Positions 47,060 through 58,000 of a stretch of 64,000 bases of DNA are shown here, piece by piece; position 1 is the first letter of the stretch, and every line of letters starts with the position of its first letter. Location: the NCBI GenBank assembly GCA_964017125.1, contig OZ024911.1, positions 42,657,339 to 42,721,338 of the forward strand, read 5' to 3'. The DNA comes from Flabesymbios commensalis. Taxonomy: Eukaryota > Annelida > Polychaeta > Terebellida > Flabelligeridae. The notes beneath the pieces are model-generated. The model worked only from the letters and a program-made list of their open reading frames with translations. It had not been told where the DNA came from and searched no databases. The translations under genes and the position numbers were made by a program.

Positions 47060-47778
47060 GCACCACTTGGATGAGATGGGTGACATACCTGGTTCTACAT
47101 CAAGACAATATAGGACAGCCAATGGAAGAGGGCACTCATATAATCAATGATGTTCCTTATATAGAGATCAAAATACCTCTGGAAAATGCTTTGGCTAAAC
47201 CTTCACCCCGCGTGTTTACCTCTCACCTTCCTCTGGGCCATGTCAAACATTACGTCACCAATGACAAAGTCAAATTCATTCATGTCAGGCGACAAATACC
47301 AGATGTGTTGACGTCATTTTATCATTTCTATCAGACCAATCCATTTTTGGGAAGTTTCAAGGGAAATTTTGATGATTTTTTCAAGCTTTTTGAGGCGAGG
47401 CATCTGGTGTACGGAGATCCCATCGAGTACAACCAGGGCTGGTGGGACGCTAGAGAAAACCATAATATCCTGTTTGTAACTTACGAGGAGATGAAAAGGG
47501 ACATCCGTGACGTCATTAGAAAAGTGGCCTCGTTCCTGAATAAGAAGGTGAATGATATCACAGTCGATAATATTGCTGAAGCTACGACTATATCTGCCAT
47601 GAGGAAAAACCCTTACGTAGATCCTGGCATAGCAGCCAAACAACTTGAGGTGGATGAAATGACAGCTGATCAGTTTTTCCGCAAAGGTGTCGTTGGTGAC
47701 TGGAAGCTACACTTTAATGCTGAGCAGACTGCATACCTGCAGGAAAGAATGAAGGAAACGAATGTGCCCTTTGGATAA
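47060..47778 (+). CDS. Sulfotransferase exon 2, copy b (orphan terminal exon)
   Basis: The acceptor, reading frame and stop are all intact and code for 238 residues after the junction Gly, with the Ser variant at FLGSF. No copy of exon 1 precedes it inside the duplicated unit. It can be expressed only if exon 1 at 38357 skips exon 2a and splices here, giving almost the same protein; otherwise it is an unexpressed relic. AATAAA near 48117 could end such a transcript. Confidence 0.75.
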
Positions 47779-47857
47779 CGTGGTAGACAAGGACAAGTAG
47801 GCCGGTAGACTCTAAATATATATTTGTCGGGGAACACTTGGGTGAGAGGGGTGACAT

Positions 47858-47975
47858 CCCAGTAAACATGGTGAATACAAAACATTTGTATAACATTTAT
47901 ACAATGTTGGACCAACGTCGAAGACGTTGGGCCGGCGTTGTTTAAATGTTATACAAATGTTTTGTGTTTACTGGG
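47858..47975. mobile_element. Palindromic MITE, intact (118 bp)
   Basis: CCCAGTAAACATGGTGAATA ... TGTTTTGTGTTTACTGGG at the ends. ACAAAACATTTGTATAACAT pairs with its complement, and the centre is GGACCAACGTCGAAGACGTTGG. The truncated sister copy is at 43532. Confidence 0.85.
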
Positions 47976-48434
47976 ATACATAGTTTTACATCAAGACAAT
48001 ATAGGTCCATTGGCAGGTGCGTCGGTTTAGAGCCTGGTCATGAATCAACTGTTTATGTTTTACAAATGAGTCACTGGAAGAAAACAGTATTCCCAAGTAT
48101 TTGTTAGATGATTGTAATAAAATTTGGGTTTGATTGATTTTACTAAAAAATAAGTAGGCCTACTTTCGTTTTTTTAGAGTCGATTCTAATTTCCCCTCTC
48201 AGAAATGCATCTGCAGATAATGTAATGCTTCCTGTATCGAACTAGGATGACCGGCACATAAAACATGTCGTTAGCATAGGCTACAGTAAAGGAATAGTTT
48301 GGCAAAGTGATGAAATTATTTATTTTTTCCTGACCTAACAGGGGGACTTCCGTTTTCACTAACTAACTTTCAAGTTCGTGCACATGCGATGCAAATGATA
48401 GGGCCTAATGCTGATAAATTATCTGACTGCAACA

Positions 48435-48985
48435 TATGATTTAATTTCATTATACAATTTTTTTACGATATTGAAAACTTCCAGATATACCCTGAAGAAG
48501 CTCATACCATAACCCATTTCTCCAAAAACTATCAAAGGGTTTTTTTAATCCACAGAACTGTACGATATAATCTTCTCGAGATCTAACCTGAAAAAATATG
48601 TTAATCACATCTTTAAGAACAAATTTATGTATGATCAATAGTGCTATATGATTTAATAAAACAGTTTGGTTTTCAAGTAAAATTGTATTTGTTTTCTTCC
48701 CAGGAATAATATTTAAACCTCCAATGTGAACTAATGATAAAATTCTAGGGCAGGACTGATGCAAGACCAGTCAAGCTGATCACAAGACTTTTTATGTCAT
48801 CCTCACATTTTCATTCATAGAGCTGTGCTGTGACTCAGTGTAAACTATACCCCAAGAGTGGTTAACAAAGTCATTTCGTGACCAATCCCAATTTCCGATG
48901 CGATTCCATGGAACTTGGCAGGTGCAAGTGATACAATCTTTTAACTGTAGGAAAGTACATACAGTATTGTAAATTAATTTCACAT
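48435..48985 (-). other. Unexplained exon-like segments
   Basis: Two minus-strand open stretches follow acceptor-like sequences: after TATTTTTTCAG at about 48590 (REDYIVQFCGLKKPFDSFWR) and after a CTACAG at about 48945 (CQVPWNRIGNWDWSRNDF). Each ends near a GGGTATA/GGTATA donor-like site. I recognise neither and they may be chance. They lie downstream of the RPUSD3-like stop codon in the segment deleted from copy 1. Confidence 0.25.
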
Positions 48986-48991
48986 TTTATT
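48986..48991 (-). terminator. Poly(A) signal of the RPUSD3-like gene
   Basis: AATAAA on the minus strand about 57 bp after the stop codon at 49048-49050, a normal spacing for a short 3' UTR. Confidence 0.6.
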
Positions 48992-49047
48992 TTATAAAAT
49001 AACAAATCACATACATCATGCAGAAAACCATAACAAATTCTACTTGG

Positions 49048-52000
49048 CTAAGTATCAGCACCCCTGTTATCAAATAAATGTTCTACAGTTTTTCTAAAGG
49101 CATCTGGTAGAGGAGCATCCAGTGTTATTGTGGAACCTTTCTTATTGATGTCAGGAATAACAAGTGTTTTACAATGAAGATGTAAAGGTATGTTGCCAGT
49201 CTGGTCTTCTTTCAAACTCAACATTTGACACATATCATGCGGCAAAACCTGAAACAAAAAGTCACTAAGTACATAAATACAATTTGATTTGTTGTCCCTG
49301 CATCAGGTACGTTGAAATAGGGTGTCGGAGTTGGTTGGTGTCTAATTTTTGGCCAGTCCATCTCATCTAATCTTATTCCTGTTTATTGATTAAATATTTT
49401 CAAAAATTTGTTCTTATATGTTACCAGAAATGCAAAATACCATTATGTATTTCTGATTTTATGGTAATACCCACTCATTATCCGGTGGATGTTCATGAGT
49501 AGTCCACATTTTCTCAAAAATCCACAGAGGGCTGGAACCCGACACTATTTTGTAACTGACATAATCACACAATGGACACTGTGATGTACAGGTAACATTT
49601 CTGTGAAGGATTTATTGGGAGGGGGGGGGGGTGTCGCAAGTTCAAAAGACACCTTAGCAAATCACCTTTAAAAAAAAATCCGGTGGTGTGCCCCCAAACT
49701 CCTGTACCTGTGTTTATATTTACAACACTTTTTTTAAATATGATTACTACAGGTAACTGTTTTCAGACATTTAATTAAATACATGATGACACACCTGAGA
49801 TTTGTGTGTGTTCTCGTTTCATAACAGCAAAAAACTAGAAGAGTCTAGTTTTTTGGTAAAAAAAACAGGATATATCTCCCCTTCAGCAGCGTAACTATAA
49901 AGGTTGATAGATATTAGATGTTGTGTCAATGGCCTTTGTAATTAATGTTACTAAATAGCTCCTCTGGACAGTAGACAGGTAGAGACTATGTATTTTGATG
50001 TGGTGGAACCCGTTTTTTATATCTACAGCATTTTCCCCCGCAAGGTTCGCTACTCCTGAGACCTCGCTGTGTCAAGACTTGCTGCCGGGAAGATGATCTA
50101 CAGTGACTAAATCGTCTTTAGACTGAATCAGTTGGACAACAGTTTTAAAATCTTCACACCCTGTGATGTGCAAAACACAAATGTGGCCTGTCAACATTCT
50201 CAGCAAAGACGAAACGTTGACCCAATGCTGGTTCAATTCTGGCCCACTGTTTGCGACGCTGGCCCAGCATAAAACCAGTACTGGTTCAACACCTCGTGTT
50301 TGCTTGGCTGCGGGTCAGGCAGTGCAAGCCGACACCGACCCAATGTCTGGTAAATGTTGGGCCAGCGTCGCCCATGCTGGCTGTAATACCCACACGATGC
50401 TTTGAACAAAAGCTGGGTTAATGTTGGCCCGCCGTCTGTGACGCTGGCCCACATGCAGCGTGGCGTCAAACACGACATGGTAACGCAATACTGGGCTAAT
50501 GTTGGCTCAACGTCGTAGACGGTGGGCCAACATTAGCCCGACAATAGGTCAACGTCTCGTGTTTGACCGCCTGCATGATAGACGGAGAGACAAATCTGAT
50601 GTGACATAAAAATGAGCGGTGAGAAGTAAACCTATATGTCTCCCCTTCTGTGTACAGAGGGGAGACATAACAAAAGCACACATACTTTGCATAATTGTTT
50701 TTAAATACCTTATGAATTCGTGATCCCGATCACTTAATAATGTTGCAACAACATATAGTCTTTTTGGGGCTCTCTACCTGTTTCATACACTCAAGTTGTG
50801 TTTTGCTACCGCGGCCCAAAAATTAAAGGGACAGAAAATAATTTAATTTGAGACAAAAAATGTGCAAATCTTGATGTTTTAACACACATTTCATTCCTTA
50901 TAACAGTGATTCAGCTAATAAAACGTCTTTAACCCTTACAATGCTGCATACAATTTGCAGCATGTGTGGTTTCCCACTAAGTAATATCTGGTACGTTTTT
51001 TCTTCAAAAAAACATCTGATGAACAACTGATATTAAAAGCCTTTATATTACAAAATCAGTCAGTCAGTTATCTTTAAAGTGGAAATAGAAAGACACGATA
51101 GAACGGAAATGAAAAAAAAAGAAAAAAAAAGAAAAAAAAGGAATTTACTCGGCGACTATAGTTGTCCACAGCAGGCTGCCCTTCGTTTAATTTGCAGTGT
51201 AAGGTTTAAAACGATTATTAAAAGTGTTAGCAGTGAAAGTGAGAAAAACTGTGACTAATTCTGCAACACTGAGTGATTAATTGACTAATTGATATAAAAC
51301 ATGATACATCAGCAGCAAATCTATGGATACATAAAAGATACAAACCTGAGGAGCTGGAAGGCAGTTTTTAGCATCCAGTAGAACCAGGGTATTTAGGACT
51401 TTTGTTAGACGACTAGAATATTTGTGGTCACCTAAAACTGGTGACTTTTTATGTAATAAGTAGAGCTGCATACTGTCCCACTTGGCTGAAAGTGAAAAAA
51501 GAACGATAAAGATAATATTTTTTTGAAACAGTTCTAGATATGCCTACATTTACAGTATACCAACAATAATGAGCTCATATAATTATAAAAAACGTAACAG
51601 ATTTTAAAATTAACTGAAAATTCATTTCACATTTATGAATATTATAATTTAAACCGTGGCTCTTTAATGTGGATTGTAAGTCATGAAGATGTAATTTGGG
51701 GAGACAGCAGAAAAATATTCAGAACATACAGGATCGCTACAAAAGATGTTAATTTTTTGCAATAAATAGAAGAAATGCTCACATTCCAAATTACATTAAA
51801 TAAAAAACACATTTAAGATAAAACAAAAAAAGCACTGAGCTTTGTGATATGGCAATATACATGATCAAGAGTAGACCACCAGCAATCTGAATATTATCTG
51901 TGTCGCAAATGTTGGTGAATGATTCGTTTAAATCAATATTTTTTTCTATTTAAATGCACTGGCAGGCATGCCATCTTGATAAATTATTATAATTATATAC

Positions 52001-55000
52001 TGATTCGGAAAAAATGTTATCAAACTTAAAGTTATCATGAAGAATCATGTTGAATCATTTAAATATCCTTTTGCTTTGATGTTAAAACAAAAGTTTTGTG
52101 TAAGATATTTCGATGGTCTAAAACAAGAGTGGGTCAAGTCGACTTGACAGCGAAATTGTGTTTATCTTTTTGCTTAGAACTACAGTCTGCTAAATCCACT
52201 TATCAGCATGTAGACTTGGACTTATACTCATGAAACACACAGCGATTGGAATTAGACAGTAGATCAAGTGAAGTTATCAGAGTATTTTTTTACCTTCAAA
52301 AACGATATAAAGAAGCAACATTGGGATCAACAAGACACCGAGTTGACTTAGCTCATTGTTGCTCCAGGAATACACAGAATATTCCCTAGATCAACAATAA
52401 ACTAAGTCCAGGCATTTCCCCTGTGTTGTCTCCACAAGTCTCAGAATAACAATGCGCTAAGTGCACTTGCACCGTTTTTGTCCCAAAAACAGAGCTCATA
52501 AGCAACAGAATAACAAGTCAAGTCGAATTGGTCTAGTGTTGGACAGATATCATGCAGATATGTGCTCCTCTTCACGAGAATAGCAATGTGCTAAGTCGAC
52601 TTGATCTGTTGTTTTAATCTGAATTTGGAATAAATTCAAACTTTATACATATTATAGTTAAAGGGACCCTTTTCAATTTTGAAAATTTAATTACTATGAA
52701 GCTATATAGCCTACTGATCTTAACTGAAATTACAAAAAAGTCAAAAAACAATTTTAAAGCACCGAAAAGGAGTGAAATAGTTATATTTCCAGGTCGTATA
52801 TTGCCATGTAAACAAAACAAGTCAGCAATATACTGCACTTTACACCACATATTCCCACGTCTTGGACGGTGAGATCAAAGCAATCGCCGCTAATTGGTGT
52901 CTTATAGTCAGGACATGGGGGGATACACCTGCAACACTGATTGTCTGCCCAACCCTGGGCCGACGGCATCAACATGTGGCCCAATGCTGTAGGAACATGC
53001 AACCGTCCTTTAGCAAGTGTTTAGGTATACAAAAAGTTTGTTTGGGTTTTAAGTGGATTCATACAAATTTTGATAAAAAATATTTTAAAAAATCTAAAAA
53101 CTTTGAAAAAAATAAAATCATGATCTGGGGGATACACTACTTCCGTACAAAAATAAAAACGAAAATTGATGTCATCCCAAGAAGCTGCTTTGACTTAGCT
53201 GGTTATTATTGTAAAGGCCAAAGAACACTATTGTTTTAACCCATCGATTTATTGATCCAATCTTGGTTTTATATTGGGCTGGTGTTGCAGACTAGGCCTA
53301 TAGACTGATATGGAAACAGCACTAGGTCAAAGTCTTATGTTTGCACGCACCTGCCTTGACTGTGACAGGCTGCATAGGTAAATGTGATTGTTAGTAAGTA
53401 GATAACAGTAAATAACTCTCACACCACTAATTACGGCTACCTAAGTATAGTCATCTTAAATTTGTTTTGCTAGCCGATCAAATCACTGTTATTGGTAATA
53501 AAATGAGTGTTTAACCCTTTAAGCCCTCACGATGCATTAAAGCATCATTATCCATCCCTTAAAAAAGACTTCATTGTCTCACAGCTAAGGATTTCAGAAT
53601 GAATATTTCTATGAAACTGTTCTACCAATACATGACAATTTTCTTTAATTTCTCACCCACTTCAAATCATCTTCATCCACTACAAGTCGAGAATTGCGAC
53701 AGCAATTCGCGGCTTGTAGTGGATGAAGATGACAATGCAAAGTCAGACTTGAAAGGGTCAAACATGAAGATTAGCAAATCTTTTAGTCTCACATAAAACA
53801 AATTCCAATAAATTCCACCCACTTTAAGTTGTGGGTCGCGGTAGCGAGACAAAACTTCAAGTAGGTGAAAATTTAAATTATTTAATTTAGCGCTCTAAAG
53901 GTTAATATAAATGTCAAAACAATTTTATCTTACATGATGTCGTGGATATTTCCACTAGTGCAGTACTGCTCTGACTCATTTTGTGACTCTTAATGATCTT
54001 GTGTTTAAAGCTTGGTTTGATAGCTTTTCTTGCTTGGCGTCTTTTTTCTCCAGGTATGGCCACCTTTATTGCCTAATTAGTAGCAATGGCATATTTAATT
54101 AAATTAGTATACCATGCTTATAAAATAATAACATATAATTTAAGTGATATAAAATTTTAAATGAAACACATTATGCATATTTGCTTTGAGTTGTGAGTTA
54201 GAGTGCATGTGACATTACAAATCTAATTGTATATTGACATTTAAAATGTAAGGATGGCAAGTAAAGCTGTTCTGGATTTCTTGTATCAATAGCGTAATTC
54301 AAGTGTGACTGAGTGCTGTCTGCATAAGCCATAGAGCTTCATAAGGCAGTAATCATTAATTATATTTGCAGGTCTAACTGTATTATGTCGATTAAAACAA
54401 TTTGACTACGAGGGTGACCAGTTAGTAAGTTATCTGCAGCTAGTTATAGTAGTGCGGCCTGCATTTATTTATACTGCCATGTTCCACTTCTTACTCAGCA
54501 GATCATTGAAGCATTGTCATCATTATCAAATAAAAACTAAAAATAAATCAACTTCAAGTAAAAATTAAATAAATGATCAATTACATGTCAGTAAGTCTGT
54601 CGGAGACTGCAAATTTCTGCCAAAATTATTGATCATTATTATGAACTGTCAAAATTAATTAGTACATGTAGATGAAACAAACTAATATAACATATTCCCA
54701 CCAAATTAAAATTTCCTATGTTCCTCATTTCAATTCCCATCTCTTCTTCTGATTCCAGGGGATCGGGTATTCCCACGGTCACAGACCTGTAAATTAACAA
54801 CTCCACCATCAACTAGTAAAGCATATAAAGCCCTTCTTCAGAATGAATATTTCCATGAAACTGTTCTACCAATACATGACAATTTTCTTTAATTTCTCAC
54901 CCACTTCATATCATCTTCATCCACTACAAGTCGAGAATTGCGACAGCAATTCGCGGCTTGTAGTGGATGAAGATGACAATGCAAAGTCAGGCTGTAAATT

Positions 55001-58000
55001 AACAACTCCACCATCAACTAGTAAAGCATATAAAGCCCTTCTTCTCTGATCTAGACAATTACTAGGCAAGCTGAAGTACATAATCACAAAGTAAATCGAT
55101 TATAAAGCTCTCCATCTTCATGATCCGACAAAAAAACCTTAAAGCAGTGGATCACAGGAACATCAGCTCAAGACATTTTGTGGCCCAACAAAACTTTTTG
55201 GTGGCCCTGTGGAAAAGCCAACTAACAATCCTTGTCGATCAACTACAGCAATTTAAAAAAAAAAAAAATGCGACCAAGATGAAAAGGTATTTGTTGACAA
55301 AACCTGGGACATGTACTTTTTTAGCACTGCAGCACCACAAATATTCCTGGTTATCATCCCCATTGAAAACATAGAATGATATCCTGGTCACTGGAAGCAT
55401 ATAGTGGACACAATCTATGCCAACAATCACAGTACCATTTGCTTGCGTACAGGCAATAACGGTGATAGGATTATACATTGTATATATTGCTATGGGTAGA
55501 AAACTCTCCAGCAAACAGGAGACTTTGAATTATTGCTAGCTTAATGCTGGGCCAGCGTCGTAGACAGTGGCCCAACATTATGCCAGTATTGTTTCAACGT
55601 TGTGTCTCCCTTCACCACTCTCTTAGCAGCTCCTACAAAAAAATGCCTCAACACGAGTTTTTTAACCCAAACAATTCATACGCAAACCCTTTAATTTGTT
55701 TACATAATATAAAATATCAATAAAAAATTATTTGTACATACAGTGTATATTACATTTACAACACTTTTTGAAGTCTCACATTTTGATCAACATCACCATG
55801 GATTTGACTTTTGCAATGTTTGCAACGCCAATCTCGACACTCATCTATAGGTTACACATTTACCAGATAAGGGAAAATAATGAATCTGTCGGTCTAGCAA
55901 ATTCTCAGATATTAATCGGACTAGGTAAATTATGTTACTAAAAATCAGACATAGGCGACTTCAAATTTATATTTAGCTATAGTTTAGCTATAGTTAAGCA
56001 GCGAATATGTAGTTAGTGGAATAAGGGTCGGAATAACTAAATTAAACAACTGCTTTTGAGAAGTGTGGATAAGGTCACTACATCATCTAACTTATTTACC
56101 ATAATTAGATATTCACAGATCTGTAATTCAAATATTAAATATACTGGTATGTGTAGTTTTTTATTTTCAAAAAATCAAAGAAATAGTTAGGCCTATTGTA
56201 TAATTATATATTATATTATATATTATATAGGCCTATTGTATAATTATATATTACAATAATCTATAAAATTGATGCACCAACTTAAAAATTAACATAGAAA
56301 CTAATAGTGAAAGAAGTGAGAAAAAATAAATATAGATGAAAATACACCATAAATATACTGACTATATAACAAGCTGATTTTAAAAGTTATAAAAACTTGA
56401 AAAATATGACTAACCAGAAGTGTTGAAAATATACTTTGTTTGTTCTTACATGCTTGAAGTATTTTTTCATTATTCTTTGTGCCTTTTCTGTTTTGGTAAA
56501 TACTACTATGCCACTAAATAATCTGAAAATAAACATTTCAAGTTATATTATTTGATTATTTTGCTCATTCTACTGCAAAACACCCCATGTGGTAAACTTT
56601 TTGAAAAAATGAGTAATTCTCGAAGTGTCGAAATTGGGGTGTTTTATTAAATCTATGGTGGACAAAAATAATATTGCTCCATGAATACTTTTGAATTCTA
56701 AACGGAAAAGAATGGAAGTAAATTTAAATCCGAAACCAGAGTGCCAATGATACAGAAGCTCATCCCTAATTAGTGCAAGTTGACTATAAATTCTGGAATC
56801 CGTGAGGCAGTTTTATGCACAGGCATGAGATCTTTCAAATAAACTAAACAAAATTGAAATCGGATAAGAATTGAGGGAGGAGAAGCATTTCTTGTGAATG
56901 TTGGACTGAGTGCCCTAATTAGGTATTAATTAGGTCATAAGTTAGTTAATAATTAAAATTTCTAAAATCCGTTATATAGCTTAATGCACAGGCACAAACT
57001 TTTTCAAACAAACGAAACAAAATTGAAATCGGATAAGAATTAAGGGAGGAGAAGCATTTCTCGTGAATTGTGGACAGAGTGCCCTAATTAGGTCTTAATT
57101 AGGTCATAAATTAATGAATAATTAAAATTTCTGATATCCACGAGGAAATTTAATGCACAGGACCTTGGAGCTATTTCAAACAAACCAAACAAAATTGAAA
57201 TCGGATAAGAATTGAGGGAGGAGAAGCATTTCTTGTGAATTGTGGACAGAGTGCCCTAATTAGGTCTTAATTAGGTCATAAGTTACTAATTAAAATTTCT
57301 GAAATCCGCGACGAAGTTTAATGCACAGGCACGAGCTCTTTGAAACAAACCAAACAGAATTGAAATTGGATAAGAATTGAGGGAGAAGCATTTCTTGTGA
57401 ATATTGGACAGAGTGCCCTTATTAGGTCTTAATTAGGTCAAAAGTTGATTATTAATTTAAATTTCTGAAATCGGTGGGGTGGTTTAGTGCACAGGCACAA
57501 GCTCTTTCAAACAAACCATACAGAATTGAAATCGGATAAGAATTAGGGAGGAGAAGCATTTCTTGTGAATTGTGGACAGAGTGCCCTAATTAGGTCTTAA
57601 TTAGGTCATAAGTTAAAGAATAATTAAAATTTCTGAAATCCGTGAGGTAGTTTAATGCACAGGTCCAAGCTATTTTCCAGGGTTTTGCACACGATGGGCG
57701 GCGCTGGGCGGCCGCACCCAGCACTCTGATACGCCGCTAACCACAACAGTTGGAAAAAACATGAAAGACTGAGTATTTTGAGTATAAAAACATGGCTGTA
57801 CTATAAAAATGGTGTTTTTTATCACAAGACCACCCACCAGTGTCCAATGTCTGGACAGGACCCTGCTTTCCAATAAACCCCACAAAATTTAAATCGGATA
57901 AGAATTGAGGGAGGAGATGCAACACGATGGCTTAAGCTCGTCTAGGCCTGAAGGCCGGATGAGCTAACAAGGCCGGATGAGCTAAACATGGCACAATATA

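Larger units (their letters stand above)
45350..51369 (+). repeat. Tandem duplication, copy 2 (complete 6.02-kb unit)
   Basis: Begins inside a SINE and ends inside the penultimate RPUSD3-like exon. It contains the orphan sulfotransferase exon, an intact palindromic MITE, the last RPUSD3-like exon and the intron block. Near-identity with copy 1 means it is very recent, or that two haplotypes were joined in assembly. Confidence 0.85.

Noticed and set aside
53599-55049. Two similar plus-strand open frames at 53599-53796 and 54843-55049
   Set aside because: Both translate the copied TTAA-MITE hairpin half; similarity comes from the duplication, not from a gene family.
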